Shown here in pieces: positions 1-4,296 of a DNA stretch of 7,247 nt. The position numbers and the translations under genes were made by a program. The first letter of the stretch is position 1; each line of letters begins with the position of its first letter. Source of the DNA: Thermoplasmata archaeon (GTDB taxonomy: Archaea > Thermoplasmatota > Thermoplasmata > Sysuiplasmatales > Sysuiplasmataceae); contig JAKAPY010000084.1 of NCBI GenBank assembly GCA_021811925.1, forward strand, positions 1 to 7,247, given 5' to 3'. The notes beneath the pieces were generated by a model that searched no databases, had not been told where the DNA came from, and saw only the letters and a program-made list of their open reading frames with translations.

Positions 1-842
1 ACCGTCTCGGCAAAGTCGCCGCTGTGCCTGCCCAGATCCCTTGCAATCTCCATTATCTGGCCGCTTGTCCTGATGCCATGTTTTCCGCTGACAAACCTTA
101 TCCTCGGCATCTGGTCCCACAGCGAAAGCACATCGGATGTCTTCACGCCTTTCTTCCTCAGTTTTGCCTGTATGCAGTGCACGTGCATGTTTGTAGTCGG
201 AACTTTGACAGCCATTGTGCTTATATTGAGCCAGGGCAGGACAGTCTTCACATCCACGCCGTGATGGGTGGGGACATGAAGCGACGGTTCGACTGCGTTT
301 AGCGCGCTTCCTTTTGATTCGGCCGGGTCGGCACCCCTTCTTATTATCGCTGCAAAAGACTCCTCGATTTTGAAGACGCGGTCAAGCGGGTAGAGCGTCC
401 TTATCAGCCCTGTCGTATTGCAGCTCACAACCCGCGACCACTGCTTTCCCTGCGCCTGGTCGTAGGAGGAAAATGCATTGAACGAGAGGCCGGTGAGTTC
501 ATGCTCCTCTCCACCCTGGAATATGGCCTTCACTCCCGCCTCCCCGTAGAGCTTCTTGTTTGCCTCGCCTACACCGTTGGGAGTGCAGTCCACGACGAGG
601 TCCACCTTTGTCAGGAGATCGCTCAGCACACCAGCCACCTTGAGGCCCTGCTCCTCGAACGCAACAAGCTGCTTGTCATCGATTGTATAGAGTGGCATGC
701 CCTCCTTGATCGCTATGCTGGCCTCGTATGTGGGCTTCGTTTTGGTTACACCCACCAGTTCCATATCGTCCTGTAGCTTTACAGCTCGCGCGACTCTCTT
801 TCCGATTGTCCCGAAACCGTTCACCGCAATTCTGGCTGGCAT
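1..842 (-). CDS. gap: Archaeal (type II) glyceraldehyde-3-phosphate dehydrogenase, 3' end cut by the window edge
   Basis: This encodes the phosphorylating, NAD(P)-dependent GAPDH of archaeal central carbon metabolism, which interconverts glyceraldehyde 3-phosphate and 1,3-bisphosphoglycerate in the cytoplasm. I translated 280 residues from ATG at 842..840 to the window edge. The N-terminal Rossmann motif is IAVNGFGTIGKRVA (residues 5-18), followed by GVTKTKP, the region that sets cofactor preference in archaeal enzymes. The catalytic cysteine is Cys141 in VVSCNTTGL, and MHVHCIQ (219-225) carries the conserved histidines. Archaeal GAPDHs are usually about 335-345 residues, so roughly 55-65 C-terminal residues lie beyond base 1. 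The start is supported by a GGTGAT Shine-Dalgarno element 6 nt upstream. The gene is divergent from rpl10e. Its predicted mRNA leader of about 80 nt contains a small ORF. Identification is very secure; whether it acts in glycolysis or gluconeogenesis cannot be read from the sequence. Confidence 0.97.
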   Translation of the reverse strand, partial: MPARIAVNGFGTIGKRVARAVKLQDDMELVGVTKTKPTYEASIAIKEGMPLYTIDDKQLVAFEEQGLKVAGVLSDLLTKVDLVVDCTPNGVGEANKKLYGEAGVKAIFQGGEEHELTGLSFNAFSSYDQAQGKQWSRVVSCNTTGLIRTLYPLDRVFKIEESFAAIIRRGADPAESKGSALNAVEPSLHVPTHHGVDVKTVLPWLNISTMAVKVPTTNMHVHCIQAKLRKKGVKTSDVLSLWDQMPRIRFVSGKHGIRTSGQIMEIARDLGRHSGDFAET

Positions 843-845
843 CTG

Positions 846-920
846 TTAATCACCAGCAACAGGTCCTCTGCATGCATAGACCCACCACGGGCAGTCCATG
901 CAGTGCCCGAGTCCCAACAT
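846..920 (-). CDS. Possible 24-aa Cys/Trp-rich upstream ORF in the gap leader
   Basis: This is a short ORF from ATG (920..918) to TAA (848..846), ending three bases before the gap ATG. The peptide contains GHCMDCPWWVYACRG: His6, Cys7, Cys10 and Cys17 with a Trp-Trp pair, which is unusual for 24 residues. Most codons in its first two thirds end in G or C, as in the real genes here. The frame is also open upstream to a TAA at 950..948 and adds another Cys, but there is no start codon there. A predicted TATA box (948-954) puts the transcript start near 924-927, so this would be the first or nearly first ORF on the gap mRNA. It may be a leader peptide, a tiny metal-binding protein, or chance. I do not recognise it. 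An overlapping 25-codon ORF in another frame (927..850) competes with it. Confidence 0.3.
   Translation of the reverse strand: MLGLGHCMDCPWWVYACRGPVAGD
849..854 (-). promoter_or_regulatory. Shine-Dalgarno site of gap
   Basis: The minus strand reads GGTGAT, a perfect match to the archaeal GGAGGTGATC consensus, ending 6 nt before the gap ATG. It overlaps the last two sense codons (GGT GAT) and touches the stop of the small upstream ORF, so ribosomes finishing that ORF would cover the gap ribosome binding site. Confidence 0.75.
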
Positions 921-947
921 GTTGCATTTGTAAAGAAACCCGGAGTC

Positions 948-954
948 TTAATAA
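948..954 (-). promoter_or_regulatory. Predicted TATA box for the gap transcript
   Basis: The minus strand reads TTATTAA within an AT-rich patch that is otherwise rare in this spacer. With the usual archaeal spacing of about 26 nt, transcription would begin near 924-927, giving gap a leader of roughly 80-85 nt. It is the best TATA-like element between the two divergent genes in this direction. Confidence 0.5.
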
Positions 955-1058
955 TGTAACGTGCCGATCAGGAGGAAACAGGGCTTGTCGCCCCTTTTTG
1001 TCTCTCACAACGGCGCTTCCCTGTTGCCTGCTTGCGCATGAGTGTGCACGCAAAACAG

Positions 1059-1066
1059 TTAAATAA
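1059..1066 (+). promoter_or_regulatory. Predicted TATA box (with BRE) for rpl10e
   Basis: TTAAATAA is preceded by the purine-rich CAAAAC, which fits a BRE. At standard spacing the transcript would start near 1088-1090, leaving a leader of about 17-19 nt. A short GGTG (1098-1101) lies 5 nt before the ATG at 1107 and could serve as a weak Shine-Dalgarno site. Confidence 0.6.
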
Positions 1067-1106
1067 TCAACCCGATTAGTTGAAAACGCTTCGATTCGGT
1101 GTTCGT

Positions 1107-1613
1107 ATGGCCAGAAAACCAGCAAGGATGTACACAAGGATAAGAGGACAGGCATATACCAGGAAGGAATACATGGGCGGCGTGCCTGCACCAAGGATTG
1201 GTCAGTTTGACCAGGGTGACCTCAAATCCAGCTTTCCAGTAACATTGACTCTTCATGTCAAGGAACAATGTCAGATTAGACACACCGCACTTGAAGCGGC
1301 AAGGATATCTGCAAACAGATCCCTTTCCAAGAAAGCCGGCCCTACGGGTTTCTACATGAAGATCAGGGTATACCCGCACAATGTCCTCAGGGAGAACAAG
1401 CTTGCAACAGGCGCCGGTGCAGACCGTGTATCAGACGGCATGCGCGCCGCTTTTGGAAAGGCTGTAGGCACCGCGGCAAGGGTGAAGAGGGATCAGTGCG
1501 TTCTTACAATAAAGGTCAATCCGCAGCATATTGATGCGGCCAAGGAGGCGCTTTACAGGGCTTCTGTCAAGCTTCCTTCACCATGCTATGTGCAGATAGC
1601 GCAGAAGAAGTGA
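1107..1613 (+). CDS. rpl10e: Large-subunit ribosomal protein L10e (uL16 family)
   Basis: This is the archaeal/eukaryotic-type uL16 protein of the 50S subunit. It sits near the tRNA-binding face by the central protuberance and is needed for late subunit maturation. The 168-residue product has normal length for the family. The N-terminus ARKPARMYTRIRGQAYTRKE continues into GGVPAPRIGQFDQG, the family hallmark equivalent to the GVPDPKI(R)xFDxG segment, followed by the RHTALEAARISANR helix, KIRVYPHNVLRENK, and GADRVSDGMRAAFGKAVGTAARV. I chose ATG 1107 rather than the in-frame TTG at 1080, because the family begins at MARKPA and the predicted promoter would place the TTG upstream of the transcript. 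It stands alone, with a long spacer on its 3' side. Confidence 0.97.
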   Translation: MARKPARMYTRIRGQAYTRKEYMGGVPAPRIGQFDQGDLKSSFPVTLTLHVKEQCQIRHTALEAARISANRSLSKKAGPTGFYMKIRVYPHNVLRENKLATGAGADRVSDGMRAAFGKAVGTAARVKRDQCVLTIKVNPQHIDAAKEALYRASVKLPSPCYVQIAQKK

Positions 1614-1703
1614 AAAGTCCCCTTATTTCTGCTGGAGACTGCGAGCCCGCCGACTGCCAGATACATGCACAGTGCCATTGGCATATGCACGGACACTATT
1701 GTA

Positions 1704-1730
1704 TCTTCAGGCTCAAGCCGATGCTGAAGA
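1704..1730 (+). repeat. Perfect 7-bp hairpin downstream of rpl10e
   Basis: TCTTCAG (1704-1710) pairs with CTGAAGA (1724-1730) around a 13-nt loop that itself contains GGC-TCAA-GCC. It lies about 90 nt after the rpl10e stop. It is not followed directly by a T-tract, so it is more likely a 3'-UTR structure than a terminator, or it may be chance. Confidence 0.4.
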
Positions 1731-1776
1731 GTGCCCAAGTAGTTGCCATCTTTGATCCACCTGCCCGCAGCGGTAA

Positions 1777-1786
1777 TTTTTTTCTT
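1777..1786 (+). terminator. Candidate T-tract terminator of rpl10e
   Basis: Seven T residues, a C and three more T residues (1777-1786) make the longest T-tract downstream of rpl10e. Archaeal RNA polymerase commonly terminates at such tracts without a strong hairpin. It lies about 165 nt past the stop, so it implies a long 3' UTR. Mapping of RNA 3' ends would decide it. Confidence 0.4.
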
Positions 1787-1852
1787 TCCGCGTTCGAATT
1801 CGTCGCCCCGGACATGCTTCCTTTCACTTTTCACCGAATCGCATCCGGTTGG

Positions 1853-1957
1853 TGGGCGGTCGGATTGAGCTATTCGCCCAGTCCCGGCTCAAGTAATGAC
1901 TTTCCCTCACCTCGGGTTAAGATGGTTGCCATCATGCTGCCAGAGCCCGGACTTTTT
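1853..1957 (+). other. Structured segment, possible non-coding RNA or terminator
   Basis: GTCCCGGCTC (1881-1890) and GAGCCCGGAC (1943-1952) pair at 9 of 10 positions and are followed at once by TTTTT (1953-1957). The enclosed loop contains a second perfect hairpin, GATGG-TTG-CCATC (1921-1933). Just upstream, TGGGCG (1853-1858) can pair with CGCCCA (1875-1880), and TTGAGC (1865-1870) with GCTCAA (1887-1892), interleaved like an H-type pseudoknot. The last pairing competes with the long stem, so two alternative folds are possible. No RNA family is recognised. Strand is uncertain, though the T5 tail favours plus. Confidence 0.3.
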
Positions 1958-2067
1958 CGATTTTCATCCCCGTTTACTGATTTATTGTCCATATGGCGAC
2001 GGAATCCGCAGAGTCCGGTGCATTTAACTGATCATTCTCGAAAAAAGGATGCTGCTAACGCACTAAA

Positions 2068-2093
2068 CAGCTAAAGCATTCAGCCAAAGCATT
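2068..2093. repeat. Tandem 13-bp repeat, two copies
   Basis: CAGCTAAAGCATT is followed without gap by CAGCCAAAGCATT, differing at one position. The second copy runs into a T-tract (2092-2096). It lies about 130 bp upstream of the winged-helix gene. It could be a replication-slippage duplication or a pair of protein-binding sites; the sequence does not say which. Confidence 0.6.
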
Positions 2094-2169
2094 TTTCTGG
2101 ATTATGTGATCTTTCTGCAGGCAACACATCTTTCCTCCTGCCTTTTTGAAGGAGGCCAGACGCCATAAG

Positions 2170-2191
2170 TATAGTAAATACGACTACTATA
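2170..2191. promoter_or_regulatory. Operator-like inverted repeat upstream of the winged-helix gene
   Basis: TATAGTA (2170-2176) and TACTATA (2185-2191) form a perfect 7-bp inverted repeat with an 8-bp spacer; the arm centres lie about 15 bp apart. It ends 4 bp before the predicted TATA box, so it covers the BRE region. That is a natural place for a dimeric regulator to control TBP/TFB access. Autoregulation by the protein encoded just downstream is the obvious inference. Confidence 0.5.
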
Positions 2192-2195
2192 TGAC

Positions 2196-2203
2196 TAAAT
2201 AAT
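2196..2203 (+). promoter_or_regulatory. Predicted TATA box, leaderless promoter of the winged-helix gene
   Basis: TAAATAAT is centred about 27 nt before ATG 2227, so transcription is predicted to start at or within a base or two of the start codon. No Shine-Dalgarno element is present, which agrees with a leaderless mRNA. Confidence 0.55.
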
Positions 2204-2226
2204 ACGTATGGATTTTATGACGTAAT

Positions 2227-2538
2227 ATGCCCAAAGCAAAGGAGTTCGCAAAGAGAATTGACGGGCTGGCCCACGTCCACCGGTTGAGAATAATATCTGT
2301 TTTGAAGCAGAACAGCGGAAAAGACATGTACCTATCAGAGATTGCAAAGAAGACGCATCTCTCCAGGGGATTGTGCAAGATACACATGAAGAAGCTTGAA
2401 GATTCGGGATTTGTAACAAGCAAGATCAGGCTTGCAGGGCACGACAGCGCAAGGGCGCTCAGGTACTACTCGCTGAAGGATTTCAAGATACTTCTCAGCC
2501 CCGATGGCATCGTGAGAGAAGTCTCAAGAAGAGGGTAG
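2227..2538 (+). CDS. Winged-helix DNA-binding regulator (ArsR/MarR-like fold), 103 aa
   Basis: This is a small cytoplasmic transcription regulator. Residues 10-28 form the leading helix (IDGLAHVHRLRIISVLK, the pattern at the front of many archaeal ArsR-like domains). Residues 34-58 are the helix-turn-helix, with MYLSEIAKKTHLSRG and recognition helix SRGLCKIHMKKLED. GFVTSKIR (61-68) to RALRYYSL (76-83) makes the beta wing, and a short tail DFKILLSPDG follows. No metal-binding Cys/His cluster of the classic ArsR sensors and no ligand domain is visible, so the signal is unknown. ATG 2227 fits the family length and the predicted leaderless start. A perfect dyad and a pair of TATGAC direct repeats flank its promoter, suggesting autoregulation. 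A small membrane protein gene starts 55 nt downstream and may be co-transcribed. Family call is secure at fold level only. Confidence 0.85.
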   Translation: MPKAKEFAKRIDGLAHVHRLRIISVLKQNSGKDMYLSEIAKKTHLSRGLCKIHMKKLEDSGFVTSKIRLAGHDSARALRYYSLKDFKILLSPDGIVREVSRRG

Positions 2539-2547
2539 GACTGAGGC

Positions 2548-2562
2548 GGCCTTCTACAGGCC
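2548..2562 (+). repeat. Short hairpin between the regulator and the membrane-protein gene
   Basis: GGCCT (2548-2552) pairs with AGGCC (2558-2562) around a 5-nt loop, 9 nt after the regulator stop. No T-tract follows, so it does not look like a terminator. It may matter for mRNA processing or stability between the two genes. Confidence 0.3.
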
Positions 2563-2593
2563 CCGTGAAAAAGGGATTCACCCTGGGAGCAAG

Positions 2594-2773
2594 ATGCAGG
2601 GGGCCGGACGTAACAGGCTTCCGGCATTTGTCTTTGCCATCATTTCGGTCATTGTCGGGGTCATTGTTATTTCATCGGACTTCCTCGTGCTCTTCCATGC
2701 GGGGGCCAATCCATTGGCCGGCACAGTTGTAACAAAAAACAGCGATGCCTTCACTGTCGGCAACGGATACTAG
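2594..2773 (+). CDS. Small single-pass membrane protein, 59 aa as it stands; probably frameshifted
   Basis: From ATG 2594 the frame encodes 59 residues: a short basic N-terminus (MQGAGRNRLP), one strongly hydrophobic segment (about residues 11-34, AFVFAIISVIVGVIVIS followed by DFLVLF), and a short outer segment ending at TAG 2771-2773. The charge distribution suggests N-in orientation. GGAG (2586-2589) lies 4 nt before the ATG and is a plausible ribosome binding site. Codons mostly end in C, G or T, as in neighbouring genes. The stop looks premature, because the +1 frame carries on with coding-like sequence to 2903. An A6 run (2734-2739) is a likely place for a one-base indel. It lies 55 nt downstream of the winged-helix gene, so the pair may be an operon. 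I recognise no family. Confidence 0.55.
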   Translation: MQGAGRNRLPAFVFAIISVIVGVIVISSDFLVLFHAGANPLAGTVVTKNSDAFTVGNGY

Positions 2774-2903
2774 TCTCAATGTCGTCAGCAGCCCCAACGG
2801 GACGGTATATCTCACAATAAGGGTTGTGGGCTTATTCCATGGCCCAGCTCCAGGGTTGGACATCTCGTCAAACTTCCCTTGCGGCCCGTGGGTGGGAAAA
2901 TGA
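2745..2903 (+). pseudogene. Shifted-frame remainder of the membrane protein's outer domain
   Basis: In the +1 frame relative to the membrane-protein start, the sequence reads TSLNVVSSPNGTVYLTIRVVG and on to TGA at 2901-2903. The alternating hydrophobic pattern and NGTVYLTIRV resemble a beta strand of a small extracytoplasmic domain. The third codon positions are strongly G/C. A stop (TAA at 2730-2732) closes this frame just upstream, so the only local start is ATG 2745, which would give a 52-aa protein overlapping the previous ORF by 29 nt with no ribosome binding site. Removing one A from the A6 run (2734-2739) would fuse the frames into a protein of about 102 residues with one membrane helix and an outer domain. 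I infer a sequencing or assembly indel, a real inactivating mutation, or less likely recoding. Confidence 0.45.
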
Positions 2904-2942
2904 ATTGGTTTGGGTAAATGGTTTGAGGGGTGGGGCCTGTCT

Positions 2943-4118
2943 TTACCTGATTATGTCTATTCCGTCGTCAAAGTCCTGCGTCACGGCCGCGGCTGCGGCC
3001 CTTCCGACTTCCGGAACAGTCTGGATTGAGTCTTCCTTGGCAAGCATGTACTTCGACCTGGCGCCTGTTACAATCAGCAGCACCTTGACAGTGCCTTCCG
3101 AGTTGTCGTCAACCGAGCAGCCCCAGATTATCCTTGCATTCCTGCTTATTGTGGAGCTTACTATCTCGGCAGCCTTCTGAGCTTCTGAGATTGTCAGGTC
3201 GTGGCCGCCAGTCACCCTTATCAGGCATCCGGCCGCATCGGCGAGATTGATCTCTCCGAGGAGGGGTGAATTCAGCGCCTCGCTGACAGCTTCCTCAATG
3301 CGCTTGTCGTCGGCATTGCTCTCGCCTATGCCAACAAATGCAACGCCACCCTCATTCATCACGGTCATTATGTCAGCGTAGTCGAGGTTGACGAGTCCCG
3401 GCTTAGTGACTATTTCAGTCAATCCCTTGAGCGTCTGCATCAGCACTTCGTCGGCAACCTTGAACGCAGCCTCGATCGGGAGCTTTGGAACAAGGTCCAG
3501 AAGCTTGTCGTTTGGTATCACGATGGTGGTATCGCATATGCGCCTCAGTTTCTCAAGGCCCGCCATGGCGTTCTCCATCCTGAGTTCGCCCTCAGCCTTG
3601 AACGGGAGCGTCACAACACCTATTGTCAGCGCCTTCAATTCCTTTGCAAGGCGGGCAACGTAGTGAGCCGAACCTGTTCCTGTTCCGCCTCCCATCCCGG
3701 CGGTAATGAAAACTATCTGTGAGCCCTGGAGGAACGCTCTTATGTCCGGGTCGGCCTCTCTCGCGGCCTCTTCTCCCACTTCCGGGATGGCACCCGCGCC
3801 CAGGCCCTGCGTAAGCCGCCTCCCTATCAGTATCTTCCTCTGGGAATGAACGGAAAGAAGGTGCTTTGCGTCGGTGTTGACAGCACACATCTGGGCACCC
3901 TGTATCTGTTGATCGTAACATCTTGTGATCGTATTCGTCCCGCCGCCGCCGCAGCCAATGATCTTTATGCATACATCAAGGGCTGACGCGATCCTTGCGA
4001 GCTCTTCGTCATCCTTGCTCATCTGTCCCGCCTGCGTGCTCGGTGGCACATACTCGACCTGCTCTGCTGGAGGCCTGAAATCAGGCCCAAGCGCATCCTT
4101 TACAAGAGAATTTGGCAT
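2943..4118 (-). CDS. ftsZ: Cell-division GTPase FtsZ
   Basis: This is the tubulin-family GTPase that polymerises into the division ring at mid-cell. The 391-residue protein is complete. An N-terminal extension of about 48 residues, Pro/Gln-rich then acidic, precedes the GTPase domain. The T1 loop is GCGGGGTNTI (55-64), the tubulin signature GGGTGTGSA is at 143-151, and the T7 loop NLDYADIMTVM (244-254) supplies the catalytic aspartates Asp246 and Asp249 to the neighbouring subunit. The C-terminal domain ends near residue 355. A short linker with an alanine run leads to the terminal peptide DFDDGIDIIR, the type of tail that in archaea and bacteria binds membrane anchors such as SepF. ATG 4118 fits a TATA box at 4155-4162 and a leader of about 14 nt; Met33 is a less likely alternative start. 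The gene is divergent from the thiI-like gene. Whether it is FtsZ1 or FtsZ2 needs a tree. Confidence 0.97.
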   Translation of the reverse strand: MPNSLVKDALGPDFRPPAEQVEYVPPSTQAGQMSKDDEELARIASALDVCIKIIGCGGGGTNTITRCYDQQIQGAQMCAVNTDAKHLLSVHSQRKILIGRRLTQGLGAGAIPEVGEEAAREADPDIRAFLQGSQIVFITAGMGGGTGTGSAHYVARLAKELKALTIGVVTLPFKAEGELRMENAMAGLEKLRRICDTTIVIPNDKLLDLVPKLPIEAAFKVADEVLMQTLKGLTEIVTKPGLVNLDYADIMTVMNEGGVAFVGIGESNADDKRIEEAVSEALNSPLLGEINLADAAGCLIRVTGGHDLTISEAQKAAEIVSSTISRNARIIWGCSVDDNSEGTVKVLLIVTGARSKYMLAKEDSIQTVPEVGRAAAAAVTQDFDDGIDIIR

Positions 4119-4154
4119 AAGTGCATCCCTAAAAACCCTTAACTCAAGTTGAAG

Positions 4155-4162
4155 TTATAAAT
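4155..4162 (-). promoter_or_regulatory. Predicted TATA box (with BRE) for ftsZ
   Basis: The minus strand reads ATTTATAA preceded by the purine-rich AGAAAG, a good BRE-TATA pair. Transcription is expected near 4132, about 14 nt before the ATG. The odd-centred dyad TCAA-G-TTGA (4144-4152) lies between the box and the predicted start and could be a small operator, but it is short enough to be chance. Confidence 0.6.
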
Positions 4163-4263
4163 CTTTCTACATTTCGAGCTGGAAAAAGGCCACTTTGTAC
4201 GCCAATCGTCCGACACCATCCTTCGTGCTGCCCGACGGCGTTCTGGTATTTTCAACCGAAAGG

Positions 4264-4271
4264 TTAATCTT
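4264..4271 (+). promoter_or_regulatory. Weak TATA-like element for the thiI-like gene
   Basis: TTAATCTT preceded by CGAAAGG (BRE-like) is centred about 29 nt before ATG 4297. With no Shine-Dalgarno element before the ATG, a leaderless or nearly leaderless transcript is the simplest reading. The match to a TATA box is poor. Confidence 0.35.
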
Positions 4272-4296
4272 TTCAGCCGGATAACTTTCAATTCAG

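Larger units (their letters stand above)
1614..2226. other. 613-base spacer without a convincing gene
   Basis: No reading frame here has a recognisable protein family, a credible start site and coding-like composition together. From left to right the spacer holds a perfect 7-bp hairpin (1704-1730); a T7 tract that may end the rpl10e transcript (1777-1783); a structured segment with a near-perfect 10-bp inverted repeat and T5 tail (1853-1957); a tandem 13-mer (2068-2093); a CCTCCT/AGGAGG hairpin with a 10-nt loop (2134-2155); and the promoter and operator-like dyad of the downstream regulator (2170-2226). At its left edge the minus strand can form a 7-bp hairpin (1640..1634 with 1622..1616, one G-U pair) followed by TTTT. 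Confidence 0.6.

Noticed and set aside
981..999. GGGC-TTGTC-GCCC followed by a T5 run, terminator-like
   Set aside because: The stem is only 4 bp, and no plus-strand gene upstream would need termination there; it lies between two divergent promoters.
1080..1106. TTG start nine codons upstream for rpl10e
   Set aside because: The family begins at MARKPA, and the predicted transcript starts downstream of this TTG.
1788..1806. GTTCGAATTC resembling a tRNA T-loop
   Set aside because: The flanking bases do not form a 5-bp T-stem and no acceptor stem or anticodon arm is present on either strand.
1586..1834. 82-codon minus-strand ORF overlapping the rpl10e end
   Set aside because: No family features, no promoter, and it overlaps the rpl10e C-terminus in antisense; best explained as chance.
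1850..1880. Minus strand reads TGGGCG...CGCCCACCA, like a CCA-tailed acceptor minihelix
   Set aside because: Only about 31 nt, with no T-arm, D-arm or anticodon arm; the CCA is most likely coincidence.
1881..1959. Minus-strand similarity to RNase P RNA (AAAGTCCGGGCTC near 1955..1943, CGGCTT near 1719..1714)
   Set aside because: The first block matches the bacterial CR-I core, but the preceding GAGG is absent and no ACAGAA-type CR-V element accompanies the second block. The matches are too short to call the gene; a covariance-model search would decide.
1583..2074. 163-codon plus-strand ORF in the spacer after rpl10e
   Set aside because: It starts inside rpl10e, has no ribosome binding site or promoter at a suitable distance, shows no domain, and its His/Pro/Ser-rich composition is typical of an accidental frame.
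2734..2740. A AAA AAC, a canonical -1 frameshift heptamer in the correct phase in the small membrane-protein gene
   Set aside because: A -1 shift leads to a short basic/Cys-containing tail rather than to the coding-like frame, which is +1. The run is better seen as an indel-prone homopolymer.
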